Source of the DNA: Pedobacter sp. FW305-3-2-15-E-R2A2
GTDB taxonomy: Bacteria > Bacteroidota > Bacteroidia > Sphingobacteriales > Sphingobacteriaceae
Direction: 5' to 3'
DNA length: 64,000 bases
Assembly: GCF_038446955.1 (NCBI RefSeq)
Contig: NZ_CP151803.1
Span: 3,472,001-3,536,000 of the forward strand
Positions 18,366 through 27,570 of the stretch are shown here, in pieces (position 1 is the stretch's first letter; every line of letters begins with the position of its first letter). The notes below the pieces were generated by a model, which saw only the letters and a program-made list of their open reading frames with translations, was not told the DNA's origin and ran no database searches. The translations under genes and the position numbers were made by a program.

Positions 18366-18654
18366 TATTTTTTAAAGCCTTCGAGGATGAGGTTTTGAAT
18401 ACAATTCGGACCGAAGCTCTTTTGCTTCGCGGGCCCCTCGTGGACCTATCCTTTTTGTTTTCTGATATCATCCGCCAAGCTATTTGAATTAAACATTGAT
18501 GTATATCTCAAACGCATTAAAAAACGATCACGTTTTTAGCATTTATTGGCAAAATCTCTATGGGCAGCAGGAGCACCCAGGCTCTGTTCTATCGATACAA
18601 CCCATTTACCCAAATAACATAAAGATTAAAATTCAGACAACCCAAAACCCAAAC

Positions 18655-20136
18655 ATGAAAAACTTGAAAGCGATCATTTTTCTAAAGCTGCTGTTCGTCG
18701 TTATACTCTTTGCGTCCTCCTGCAAAAAGGACGTACAGGTTAAACCAAGCATTACCGGGGTCAGCGAAGAGACGACCATTCTAAACATCGGCGATAAATT
18801 AACCTTGGCACCCAATATCACCAACACCAAAGGCAACAACTATATCTGGTTGGTGAATGGCAAGGAAACTGCCTCGGGTCAGCTAAATTATACTTTTCAG
18901 GCCACTGAGGCGGGAACTTTTGACGTAACATTTAAAGTAACCAATAAAGGCGGTACCGACCAGCAATCTTTCAAATTAATTGTGGAAAAGCCAATTGTGA
19001 TAACACTGGCAGATCAGCTGAATGTCTCCATGTGCAACGTATTGGAGATTACACCTGCGGTTACCGGACCAGACCGTAAGGATTACGAATATGAATGGTC
19101 TATCGGAGATTCAATTATTGGTAAGAAACTAAACCTGAGCTTTATTTCCCCTGAGGCAGGCACGTTCGAGCTTACCCTTCGTGCAACCGCAGGGAAACAA
19201 AGTGTAACTTATAAGCGCAAGATCGCAGTAAAGGCCGAACAGTATCTGAAAAACGCTTACACTGTACTCGAATATGCGCCTTCACCAGGTAAAAACCACA
19301 ATTGGTCAATTATAGGATCTGCGGCTAATTGGAAGTACGGAGACGAATATCCACTTGCTTACAATGACTTTCTGACGAAAGCAACCGGAATCAGAAAAGT
19401 TAATGCTAACGCCGCACTTTTTCTGGGTAGTTGGGGTGGATCTGCCACTTTTAAATTTGACCATACGGTGGCCAATGTTTCCGGTAAAACCGACTTGGAG
19501 CTGACCGCTTTTTGCTCCCTCCGTGACCAACCAGCTGTTTACGTAGCGTATGACTATAACAAAAACGGAATGCCAGACGAAAACGAATGGTATGAGCTGA
19601 AAAACGATGATTATGGGCAGGAAGATATCCCGGAATATGAAATGATCTTTACGTACAATAAAACGGAAACGGATGCCAGAAGGATATATAGCTATTTCAA
19701 CTGGAAAGATAACCAACCCAACCTTGCCAACGGAGAGGTGATCACCAATAAAACTTTCACCAGTTCCATGACCACAGCAGGAGCATTCTCCAACAGGGGG
19801 TTCTTTCCGGGACTAAACGTAGCCGACAACGCTACAAAACAAGCGGTTATACTGGATGGATGGAAAACCTCTTTCTCCCGCAAAGGAAAACGCGTCAGCA
19901 GAAACCTTACCGGTGCTGCTCCGTTTTTTCAGAGTTTAAATCTAGATATCGATCTGGCTGTAAACAAAAAAGGAGAGGCCATTCAGTTGCCTGGGATCGA
20001 TTTTGTAAAAGTGCAGAAGGTGATCTATCCTTTTCAACAGGATCTGAATACCGCTAATGCGATTGCAGATTACAATATGGAAGAAGGACGCATGTTACAG
20101 GTGGGTTCTATATTGGACAAACACCTCAAAAATTAA
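18655..20136 (+). CDS. PKD-like surface lipoprotein under B12 riboswitch control
   Basis: The start is placed at ATG 18655 because MKNLKAI...FASSCKK is a good lipoprotein signal with the lipobox Cys in ASSC. The longer frame would run into the riboswitch leader. The 493-residue product has two N-terminal PKD/Ig-like repeats (residues ~28-110 and 110-200) and a C-terminal region containing DYNKNGMPDENEWYELK. That region also recurs in the protein at 21181-22704. It likely sits on the outer membrane surface and, from its riboswitch, takes part in capture of cobalamin or a related compound. Confidence 0.75.
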   Translation: MKNLKAIIFLKLLFVVILFASSCKKDVQVKPSITGVSEETTILNIGDKLTLAPNITNTKGNNYIWLVNGKETASGQLNYTFQATEAGTFDVTFKVTNKGGTDQQSFKLIVEKPIVITLADQLNVSMCNVLEITPAVTGPDRKDYEYEWSIGDSIIGKKLNLSFISPEAGTFELTLRATAGKQSVTYKRKIAVKAEQYLKNAYTVLEYAPSPGKNHNWSIIGSAANWKYGDEYPLAYNDFLTKATGIRKVNANAALFLGSWGGSATFKFDHTVANVSGKTDLELTAFCSLRDQPAVYVAYDYNKNGMPDENEWYELKNDDYGQEDIPEYEMIFTYNKTETDARRIYSYFNWKDNQPNLANGEVITNKTFTSSMTTAGAFSNRGFFPGLNVADNATKQAVILDGWKTSFSRKGKRVSRNLTGAAPFFQSLNLDIDLAVNKKGEAIQLPGIDFVKVQKVIYPFQQDLNTANAIADYNMEEGRMLQVGSILDKHLKN

Positions 20137-20176
20137 AAAAGCCGGGCAACCAAATATATACTCCAAATTAAAACTC

Positions 20177-21103
20177 ATGAAAAAATCCCTATTTACTAAA
20201 ACATTATTAGTAGCAACCATTTCTCTTGGTGTATTGGCTTCCTGTACCAAGCAGAATGATTTATCACCAGAAACAACTCCAAAGGCAAAAAGCGCGAGCG
20301 CACAACAAAACAGCCTTGCCACAAGCTATACCATCACTTTCGAAGGTATCGGGAGCAGCTATATGGCTAACAATACTTCTTACGGAGATAATGCCTACTC
20401 TTCCTGGACTGGTACTCAAATCGCACCCTATGTACATTCGCCAAGCAATTTGAAGTTTGCGATCAAAGGTGCTGGTAGCGGAACCCCGGTTGACTACTGG
20501 AACGGTGGTTTTGTGGTTTCCAATTGGAACTACAAATCAAATATTCCAGGAAAAACAGGTGATTGGTGGTACTCTTACCTCAATCAGTGCAGTGTTTACT
20601 CAGGCACGCATGGCGCTAAAAATGGTGGCTATGCTGGCAGTAGTAATTTCGCTGTTATGTTTGGTTATGTAGATTCCTATAACTCATCCTATGCTACACG
20701 TCCTAAGCTTGATTTTACTTCAGGTAGCGGAGTGGTAGAGGGCATGTACGTAACTCTTTCTTCCTATACCTATGGGGTAATCCAGAATGGCAATGCATTC
20801 GGCTCCGGAGCAGCAACACCACTTAAAGATGTCGCCGGAGGAACGGGATATTTGAAATTACTGGCTTATGGCTTTAATGGCAGCGTAGCCACAAATAACG
20901 GCGATCCGGTTGAAATTGACCTGGCAAGATACAATAATCACCTGCCTGTTGCAGGCCCTTTAACTTCCTGGACTTATTTTGACTTGTCAGACCTGGGTAA
21001 TGTTACCCGTGTTGAGTTCAATATTGAAGGTAACGATTCAGGCAGTTACGGCTTGAATTCACCAGCCTATGTGTGTATCGACAATGTAAAAGTGACCTTA
21101 TAA
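20177..21103 (+). CDS. DUF4465-like surface lipoprotein
   Basis: The start at ATG 20177 gives MKKSLFTKTLLVATISLGVL with lipobox LASC; upstream codons belong to the preceding gene's end. The 308-residue product is rich in Gly, Ser, Tyr and Asn, with ITFEGIGSSYMANNTSYGDN and a final SYGLNSPAYVCIDNVKVTL. This layout is typical of the DUF4465 beta-sandwich family. Such proteins occur in B12-regulated surface loci of Bacteroidota; a direct ligand-binding role is my inference. Confidence 0.72.
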   Translation: MKKSLFTKTLLVATISLGVLASCTKQNDLSPETTPKAKSASAQQNSLATSYTITFEGIGSSYMANNTSYGDNAYSSWTGTQIAPYVHSPSNLKFAIKGAGSGTPVDYWNGGFVVSNWNYKSNIPGKTGDWWYSYLNQCSVYSGTHGAKNGGYAGSSNFAVMFGYVDSYNSSYATRPKLDFTSGSGVVEGMYVTLSSYTYGVIQNGNAFGSGAATPLKDVAGGTGYLKLLAYGFNGSVATNNGDPVEIDLARYNNHLPVAGPLTSWTYFDLSDLGNVTRVEFNIEGNDSGSYGLNSPAYVCIDNVKVTL

Positions 21104-21180
21104 TCCTATAAATAAACAACGCCCGGCTTTTTAATCGTACAGTTATCAGCTAAAGATAGCGCAAATCATAAATTGACAAA

Positions 21181-22704
21181 ATGAATAAATCTTACAAATT
21201 TCTAATCTATCTGACCGCAATTACCGTGTTGCTAATCGCTGGTTGCAAAAAAGAAAGGGAAACAGTAGCGCCTGCACCCGGCATCTCCGGACTTGATGCG
21301 GAATATTATGTCGTGGTAAAAGAGGCCTTACTGCTTAAGCCTGCAATTGAAAACAGGGCAGATTCTTTGGTATGGTATATTAACGGTAAAAGGGTCGCCA
21401 ATGCAATGGAGTACAATTTCATGGCGCCTGCAGAACCCGGCACTTATAGCCTGGTCGTTATGGCATACAATTCCGGCAACATTTTCCAAAAAGCAGTAAC
21501 GATTACTACTGGCAGGTACCTAAACTTCAAGACCACAACCAATGCGATTCTGGAGCTGGAAGCATCAAAGAAATTTGAAGGTAAGAATGATCTGAAATGG
21601 GAAGTATTGTCGCCTCCCTCTGAGCGCTACCGACTGGCTGCTACAAATACTACCTCGGCGACGTTTGCAAGCGTGGATAGAGGGACTTATAAACTAAAGG
21701 TCTCTTCTGGTAATCTGGTCGATACCTTATTGATCACTGTGCGTCAACCTGAACGCCTTGCTTCAGCCTATATCGCTAAAGTATTCGATTACCTGCCGGC
21801 TCCTGGTCAGTTTGTAAACGAACTGCCAAAATACATCTCAGGTGATACCCACGAAACGATGGTTGGCAAAGCAGGAAAAGAGCTTGTGGGAGAAAATGCC
21901 AATACAATCACCCTGGGAGGCTGGGGCGGTTATGTCGTTTTAGGCTTTGACCATACGATTGTAAATGTAGCGGGAAGGCGCGATTTCCGAATTCATGGAA
22001 ATGCCTTTGGTGCTGCCGCGAATCCCCGTCCGAATGCCCCTTTTGGCGGAAGCTCCGAGCCAGGGATCGTTATGGTCGCTTATGATAAAAACAAAAACGG
22101 TAAGCCAGACGAGGAGGAGTGGTATGAAATAAAGGGTAGTGGTAATTTCTCTGCCGAAAAAGAGCCATGGTATGCCATCGCCGTCGGCAAGAATAATGAT
22201 GTACGGACCTTTCGCGGTTATGAAATGACCTATGATCGTCCGGAAACGGAAAGCACTGTCGGTACGCCTCAAAATAACATCAGTATCCCCAATTATATCC
22301 GCTGGGCAGACAACCAGGGTCAGCAGGGCTATAAAGTCAAGAATACTTTCCATGCTCAGAGTTATTACCCTGCCTGGCTGAAAGACAATAAAATCACTTA
22401 CAAAGGTATTCGTCTGGCGAGGAATGGTATAGAAGAAAGTGGACAAGGGAGTTACTATGTACAGTATGCCTTCAGTTATGGATATGTAGATAACTATCCA
22501 AATGTGCATGACAATTCAGGTATTGATATTGAATGGGCCATTGATAAAAATGGAAATAAAGTAATACTTCCGGGCATTGACTTTGTAAAGGTTTACACCG
22601 GAGTAGACCAGGAAAATGGCTGGTTGGGAGAAGCCTCTACCGAAATCGGCAGGGGGGAAGATTTACACTTGTTAGGAACAAAAATTGGAACCGTAAATCA
22701 ATAA
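21181..22704 (+). CDS. PKD-like surface lipoprotein, paralogue of 18655-20136
   Basis: The 507-residue product has a lipoprotein signal MNKSYKFLIYLTAITVLLIA with Cys in AGCKK. After a shorter PKD-like part it carries the same C-terminal module as the first gene: YLPAPGQFVNELP, LGGWGGYVVLGFDHTIVNV, DKNKNGKPDEEEWYEIKGSG and LPGIDFVKVYTG. The acidic DKNKNGKPDEEE loop looks like a calcium or ligand site. It is last of the riboswitch-controlled trio and is followed by a strong terminator. Confidence 0.75.
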   Translation: MNKSYKFLIYLTAITVLLIAGCKKERETVAPAPGISGLDAEYYVVVKEALLLKPAIENRADSLVWYINGKRVANAMEYNFMAPAEPGTYSLVVMAYNSGNIFQKAVTITTGRYLNFKTTTNAILELEASKKFEGKNDLKWEVLSPPSERYRLAATNTTSATFASVDRGTYKLKVSSGNLVDTLLITVRQPERLASAYIAKVFDYLPAPGQFVNELPKYISGDTHETMVGKAGKELVGENANTITLGGWGGYVVLGFDHTIVNVAGRRDFRIHGNAFGAAANPRPNAPFGGSSEPGIVMVAYDKNKNGKPDEEEWYEIKGSGNFSAEKEPWYAIAVGKNNDVRTFRGYEMTYDRPETESTVGTPQNNISIPNYIRWADNQGQQGYKVKNTFHAQSYYPAWLKDNKITYKGIRLARNGIEESGQGSYYVQYAFSYGYVDNYPNVHDNSGIDIEWAIDKNGNKVILPGIDFVKVYTGVDQENGWLGEASTEIGRGEDLHLLGTKIGTVNQ

Positions 22705-22711
22705 TAAGTCA

Positions 22712-22761
22712 GTAAAAACAAGAGGCCTGCAAATAAAATGATTGCAGGCTTCTTGTTTTTG
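22712..22761 (+). terminator. Rho-independent terminator of the B12 lipoprotein operon
   Basis: AACAAGAGGCCTGCAA and TTGCAGGCTTCTTGTTTTT form a long stem with one bulge and a T-run, just after the third lipoprotein gene. Confidence 0.88.
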
Positions 22762-22785
22762 TGTCAGGAATAAAGTTATGGTCGA

Positions 22786-23331
22786 TTAAGGAGCTCTCTT
22801 TAATTTGTAAAACCTTGCTCTTAACAATCTAAGGAGTTCGTTCTGACTGCATTTTAGCCTGTTAGTCGTTATTCCAATTACACTTCCGTACAACTTGTAG
22901 TGGATTTTCATCCAACACCGCTTTAAGATATTCTCTTGACGATCAATATAAGAAAGTGGGTTTTTAACTTCCACATTAATGAATGTTTGTTTGCCTATTG
23001 ATAACTTTTGAATTTTTACAATATCTACCCATGGAATGAACCCAATGCTAATACCACCCGAGTTGTCAAAAATTCCTTCATCATTAACCAGCAGGCCGGG
23101 TTTCCTATCTAAGATTTTTTTTACTTGGTAGAAGGCGGAGAATCCAAAAAATAATATAATAGGTATTCCCATTACAAAACCGAATAGAGGTCTTTTATTT
23201 TGACCAATAGGTGTTACAATCTCAATCCAGACTAAACTTGTGCCTGCCAAAATAAAAATAATGGATACAGCAAGCATAGAAAAGACCTTAAGTCTGTTGA
23301 TTTTAATTTCTATAGGTTTGCCTGATGCCAT
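22786..23331 (-). CDS. STM3941-like membrane protein (PH-like domain)
   Basis: In the 181-residue product two membrane helices (residues ~15-36 and 48-70) precede a soluble part with GLLVNDEGIFDNSGGISIGF and IPWVDIVKIQKLSIGKQTFI. That part is the pleckstrin-like pattern of the STM3941 family found widely in Bacteroidota. No function is established. It stands alone between two convergent or unlinked units. Confidence 0.7.
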   Translation of the reverse strand: MASGKPIEIKINRLKVFSMLAVSIIFILAGTSLVWIEIVTPIGQNKRPLFGFVMGIPIILFFGFSAFYQVKKILDRKPGLLVNDEGIFDNSGGISIGFIPWVDIVKIQKLSIGKQTFINVEVKNPLSYIDRQENILKRCWMKIHYKLYGSVIGITTNRLKCSQNELLRLLRARFYKLKRAP

Positions 23332-23445
23332 TTTATTTCAAATATATTGTTAAATAATATAAACCTCTTAAAATTCAATTATCATGCAAACACCTCTCGA
23401 CAGCTTCAACACACCTGCAATACTATAACTGCTGGATCAGATACC

Positions 23446-24189
23446 CTAATTAATAATTTCCCCATGATTATTGGCCAGCTTTTCACGCCATTTTTGGAGC
23501 TCCTCAGGTGCTATTCTCTCCCAATCTGTCACTTCGCCGACGATCTTCAATGGCGATTCTGACCGATAGGAGCGTGTCGGATTGCCCGGGAATTTTTTGT
23601 CTGTAACATTCGGATCATTTTCGAAACTCCCTGTCGGTTCAACGATATAAACACGTTCAGGTCCATCACTTTTTGCCAATGCAGCAGCAAGTCCCGCACC
23701 GATAACAAGGGCCGTGAAATAGATATGATTCATTTTGAGTTCAGGTTTGTAATTAGAACTGCCTCCTGCGATCAACAAATCGCCGACCTGCAAATCTGCT
23801 TTTGTACCATGATAAAAAGGACCGTTATCAGATGGGTTACCATTAAACGAAGTGGCCAATTCATAATTCTTTTTTGCCCTGCCGGGATCGCCTAATTCCT
23901 CATAGCATTTGGCAATGTTTGAATATAGAGCAGGGAAGGCACTCATCACCGAATTGTTATTTACTTTTAATGCAAACTGCAAAGCCGTTTCGAGCCATTG
24001 TAATTTGTCAGCTACATTTTTTTGAGATTTAGCTACATAATGAGCTGCAATAAATTTCTCTAAGTCGTCTGTCGCTTCCTGCCAGGCCTGAAGAAAAAGT
24101 TCACTTGCCTCTTCGGGTTTGCCGTTTTCTTCCATAGCCATACCTTGAAGGCTAAGTTTGACTACATTGTTGAATGGGTTGAATTCCAT
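23446..24189 (-). CDS. arr: Rifampin ADP-ribosyltransferase (Arr) with N-terminal TPR-like extension
   Basis: Residues ~122-247 match Arr enzymes, which inactivate rifamycins by moving ADP-ribose from NAD+ onto them. The signature runs GPFYHGTKADLQVGDLL, KMNHIYFTA, VYIVEPTGSFENDPN and KKFPGNPTRSYR. His127, Tyr157 and Asp192 have the same spacing (30 and 35) as the known catalytic His19, Tyr49 and Asp84 of the mycobacterial enzyme, so activity is likely. Residues 1-115 form TPR-like helices (EELGDPGRAKKNYELATSF), absent from the ~140-residue minimal Arr. It lies 7 bp downstream of the DUF1343 gene on the same strand and may share its transcript. Confidence 0.9.
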   Translation of the reverse strand: MEFNPFNNVVKLSLQGMAMEENGKPEEASELFLQAWQEATDDLEKFIAAHYVAKSQKNVADKLQWLETALQFALKVNNNSVMSAFPALYSNIAKCYEELGDPGRAKKNYELATSFNGNPSDNGPFYHGTKADLQVGDLLIAGGSSNYKPELKMNHIYFTALVIGAGLAAALAKSDGPERVYIVEPTGSFENDPNVTDKKFPGNPTRSYRSESPLKIVGEVTDWERIAPEELQKWREKLANNHGEIIN

Positions 24190-24196
24190 GTGCTAA

Positions 24197-25456
24197 TTAA
24201 GGATATAAGAGATACTTTGCCCGGATCGCCTTAAACTTCTGCAATCCAGGTTCCCAGCTTTTTCTGATTTCTGCTTCGGATATGCCCGCTATTATCTGTT
24301 TTCTCAATTGATCGGTACCTATGCGCAGATCAAAAGCAGACACGTCCTGTGCTCTTCCGGGAGTAAAAAAATTGGCTTTATCCGGATAGGCATTGTATAA
24401 TTCAATTAACCAGGATAAATCAATTTGACGACTCTTCCGAAGCTTGTTAATGTCGTAGTTGCGAAGGTCAAGGCCATAACAAACAGCGTCTTTGTGACGT
24501 GGGCTTTCACTCATCCCTGGAATACTTACCGGTTTGTATGAAAATGAATACTTACCTTTCAGTGCAGGGGCGCCCAATATCGTAAATGGCATATACGTTC
24601 CCCGACCTTCATTGATCGCTGTCCCTTCAAACATACATAAGCTCGGGAAAAGCATCACCGCTTGCTGTGTGTTTAAATTAGGGGAAGGATTTATCGGTAA
24701 TACATAAGGCATGTCATGACCATAGTTGGCCACTTTTATAATATTTATTTTGCATTGTTTTTTCAGGTATCCTTCACCGTTAAGGTATTGTGCAAATTCC
24801 CCGATAGTCATACCATGTGTCATGGGGGTATAATGGATTCCAATGGCAGATTTAAATTTATCATCAGTCATCACTGGCCCATCTACTACATATCCGTTCG
24901 GATTAGGCCTGTCAAGAATGAGCAGCTCTTTGTTGTTTTCTGCACAGGCCTCCATCACGTACTCAAGCGTATTGATATTGGTATAATAACGGCAGCCCAC
25001 ATCCTGAATATCAAAGACCATAAGGTCGACATCTGCCAGCTGTGCTTTTGTTGGTTTCTCATTTTTGCCATATAAAGAGATGATTGGAATGCCGGTTTTA
25101 GCATCTTTTTCATCACCCACCACAGCTCCATTACTGGCATTGCCTCTAAAACCATGCTCAGGTCCAAACACCTTTACAATTTTAACTCCAAGACTCACTA
25201 AACTGTCTACACTGCTTTTTTTGCCAATGATAGAACTCTGATTTGCAACAAGACCAATTCGTTTTCCTTGTAGATAAGGCAAATATTTTTCAGTCTGGTC
25301 GGCACCGGTGATAATTCCAGATTTATCGGAGCTGCTTTGATTTGATAATGCCGTTTGTGCGATGCATTGAATGTTGCTGATCGCCGGAAACATTAAAAAA
25401 AGTATGGAAATAAGTCTCATCATTTTTAGAAGGTTTAATAATTTCTTTATGACCAT
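24197..25456 (-). CDS. namZ: DUF1343 protein, NamZ-type exo-beta-N-acetylmuramidase
   Basis: This 419-residue secreted protein shows the DUF1343 signatures GKRIGLVANQSS, VKVFGPEHGFRGNASNGAVV, DLMVFDIQDVGCRYYTNINT and LDRPNPNGYVVDGPVM. Family members (NamZ) remove terminal N-acetylmuramic acid from peptidoglycan fragments. The Glu in GPEHG lies in the active site. The first 11 residues are probably not used; MMRLISILFLMFPA at residues 12-13 is a better signal-peptide start. Confidence 0.85.
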   Translation of the reverse strand: MVIKKLLNLLKMMRLISILFLMFPAISNIQCIAQTALSNQSSSDKSGIITGADQTEKYLPYLQGKRIGLVANQSSIIGKKSSVDSLVSLGVKIVKVFGPEHGFRGNASNGAVVGDEKDAKTGIPIISLYGKNEKPTKAQLADVDLMVFDIQDVGCRYYTNINTLEYVMEACAENNKELLILDRPNPNGYVVDGPVMTDDKFKSAIGIHYTPMTHGMTIGEFAQYLNGEGYLKKQCKINIIKVANYGHDMPYVLPINPSPNLNTQQAVMLFPSLCMFEGTAINEGRGTYMPFTILGAPALKGKYSFSYKPVSIPGMSESPRHKDAVCYGLDLRNYDINKLRKSRQIDLSWLIELYNAYPDKANFFTPGRAQDVSAFDLRIGTDQLRKQIIAGISEAEIRKSWEPGLQKFKAIRAKYLLYP

Positions 25457-25549
25457 TAGTCCGATGTTGGGTGTTTACAAGCCACAAGAGCTAAATTAGT
25501 GAATTTGGGTTAAAGTATGCAGCAATTCGACGGCAAGCGAAAAACCTTT

Positions 25550-25600
25550 GTTATTTCTACTGGTAAACAGGTATTGTTTTTACCTGAAAGTAGAAATAAC
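25550..25600. repeat. Long hairpin in the leader of the next gene
   Basis: GTTATTTCTACT (25550-25561) is exactly complementary to AGTAGAAATAAC (25589-25600), and the inside continues pairing (GGTAAACA with TGTTTTTACC). It ends 19 bp before the ATG at 25620. It could be a leader RNA structure or an operator. Confidence 0.6.
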
Positions 25601-25619
25601 TTTGATTAAAATCTGCCTT

Positions 25620-26279
25620 ATGAATATTTCTAAATCTTTAAGCGCCCTGCTGAGGGCGAAAATAAACTGGCTTGTGGTTGCAGGCCTGCTGTCAGCAACT
25701 ACAGTTCAGGCCCAGTCTTTTACGGTCGCGCAAAAAGCCACATTCAGTAAAGAACAAACGATGAAACTGGTAACGGCCGGAAAATCCAGTATCAAGGGTG
25801 AGGCTTTTGCCAGAGATAACTCCAATGGTCTGAAAGGCATCGCCATTCTGAATATCAATAAAAAGCAGTTTGCGCCTCCGGGTACAATTGTGATGCTGCT
25901 CCCTTTTACCGATTATTTCAAGGAATGGATGGAAGTGAGCAAAAAATACGGTAAACAGGGGAAGGTCGTAGAACTGCCTAAAGAGGCCCGTGAATGTATC
26001 CGCGTAACTCAGGTAACCGATAAACAAGGGAATTTTGAATTTAACAACCTGATGCCAGGTCAGTTTCTCCTGTATTCCAGCTTTGGATATGAGCACACCC
26101 AGCATGCGACTGAAGTAGTAGGCCGCAGAGACCGTTATGTCAACAATACTTACCAGGGCTCCTCAGATATTGAAAGACATTTTAGTTACGGCGTGAATGC
26201 AAGTGCGTATGTCGATAAGATCGTGACCATCAAAGCCGATGGGGATGTGGAACAGATCAAACTGAAGAAAACCCTGTAA
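25620..26279 (+). CDS. Secreted protein with carboxypeptidase-regulatory-like domain
   Basis: The ATG at 25620 is chosen because it gives a signal peptide (MNISKSLSALLRAKINWLVV) ending near VQAQ. The longer frame would run into the hairpin. In the 219-residue product the section GLKGIAILNINKKQFAPPGT and VTDKQGNFEFNNLMPGQFLL looks like a CarboxypepD_reg/Cna-B beta-sandwich, with a D-K-Q-G-N-F-x-F pattern. Its role is unknown; such domains often handle surface adhesion or protein stability. Confidence 0.6.
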   Translation: MNISKSLSALLRAKINWLVVAGLLSATTVQAQSFTVAQKATFSKEQTMKLVTAGKSSIKGEAFARDNSNGLKGIAILNINKKQFAPPGTIVMLLPFTDYFKEWMEVSKKYGKQGKVVELPKEARECIRVTQVTDKQGNFEFNNLMPGQFLLYSSFGYEHTQHATEVVGRRDRYVNNTYQGSSDIERHFSYGVNASAYVDKIVTIKADGDVEQIKLKKTL

Positions 26280-26321
26280 GTCCTGACATGCGGTAGTCGC
26301 AAGCGGAACTATTTTTGTAGC

Positions 26322-26370
26322 GTATATCCACGTAAAATTACAAGATTATAATTTTCATTCGTGGATATAC
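26322..26370. repeat. Long hairpin between convergent genes
   Basis: GTATATCCACG (26322-26332) and CGTGGATATAC (26360-26370) are perfectly complementary, with an inner AAAATTA/TAATTTT pairing. It stands between the ends of two convergent genes and may stop transcription both ways, although no long T-run follows. Confidence 0.6.
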
Positions 26371-26378
26371 CTTTCTGA

Positions 26379-26837
26379 TTAAATAAAGTGATATAAGAAT
26401 ACTACTTCTCCTGTATAAGCAGGCTTTGGCTGGTCTTTAATCACAAGAACAGCTTCAATGACCACTTTGGTGGTACCTCTCAAATCAGCTATAGAAATAA
26501 GTTTGGCTTTGAGTTGAACTTCGCTGTCTACCACAACAGCCTGGCCAAACTTAAAAGATTCAATCCCATAGTTTATTTCCATTTTAATATTACGAACATC
26601 TGCAATCTGCTTCCATAAATACGGAATTAGGGATAAGGTTAAATACCCGTGTGCAATGGTAGCTTTAAATGGACCTTCATTTCTTGCTTTTTCTTCATCT
26701 ACATGGATCCATTGGTGGTCTAAAGTGGCATCAGCAAATTTATTAATTTGTTGCTGGTCAATTTTATGCCAGTTCGAAACGCCAAGTTCCTTACCTAAAT
26801 GTGTTTTATACTCCTCGTAGTTGTTGATAATTAACAT
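26379..26837 (-). CDS. MaoC-like (R)-enoyl-CoA hydratase family protein
   Basis: The start at ATG 26837 (MLIINNYEEYKTHLGKELGV) gives 152 residues, the usual length of single-domain MaoC hydratases. The hot-dog signature is FADATLDHQWIHVDEEKA followed by GPFKATIAHGYLTLSLIPYL. The Asp of the D-x-x-x-x-H pair and the following His are in place. Family members hydrate or dehydrate acyl-CoA esters in lipid metabolism. Confidence 0.9.
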   Translation of the reverse strand: MLIINNYEEYKTHLGKELGVSNWHKIDQQQINKFADATLDHQWIHVDEEKARNEGPFKATIAHGYLTLSLIPYLWKQIADVRNIKMEINYGIESFKFGQAVVVDSEVQLKAKLISIADLRGTTKVVIEAVLVIKDQPKPAYTGEVVFLYHFI

Positions 26838-27019
26838 ATATGTCTGCTTTTCGATTAAGAATTTTGTTTTTATACGCAAAAAAGTATTGCACATAATATA
26901 AGATTATTCCATGAGCTCTAAGCATCAATTATGCCAATTTATGACGCTGATGTAAATGTAGCTGTTTCTTTACCCTAACAAATCAGGATATGCCGCTTGG
27001 CCAGTACCTGATCGGTGAA

Positions 27020-27376
27020 TTAAGAATTTTTTTTAACTACGTCTATCATATGATCGATATCAAACGGCTTTTCAATATAGTCATCTGCTTTGCATTCTTT
27101 AGCCTTCTCAGGTAAGTCATAAGCAGTGGAAGTCAGAACAGCTGATATATCTTCTGTTTCAGGTTCAGATTTCAATTCTTCAATGACCTCTGATCCCTTT
27201 CTTTTTCCCTTGATGTGATCATCTATAATCACGAGATCAGGTTCAATCTTGTCAATTTTTTCAATGGGCTCCGTTGTTAATGATGAAGTAACCTCAAAAC
27301 CTTCCTCCGTCAATACCTGATCCATTATTTCTAAGATCTCTTTATTATCCTGAACAAGGACAACTTTTTTCTTCAT
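27020..27376 (-). CDS. Single-domain response regulator
   Basis: The 118-residue receiver domain has no output domain. The acidic site is Asp10 in LVQDN, the phosphoacceptor Asp52 is in DLVIIDDHIKG, the signalling Thr is in LTSTAY, and the conserved Lys is in YIEKPF. It probably relays phosphate to partners encoded elsewhere. Confidence 0.9.
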   Translation of the reverse strand: MKKKVVLVQDNKEILEIMDQVLTEEGFEVTSSLTTEPIEKIDKIEPDLVIIDDHIKGKRKGSEVIEELKSEPETEDISAVLTSTAYDLPEKAKECKADDYIEKPFDIDHMIDVVKKNS

Positions 27377-27570
27377 AAATCCCTAATATTTTGTGTAAAT
27401 ATAAGAAAAGAAAAATCGAAATTTCTTTCAGCGGCTCCTCCATTTTTTATGATCAATCCTGTAAAAAACAAATTTCTATCTTTATAGACAGCATGTAAAG
27501 GTCAATTCAATGGGAAACAACGTTTCCTTAGATCGAATGGTCTATAAATCAACTGGCTAATCAGATCATC

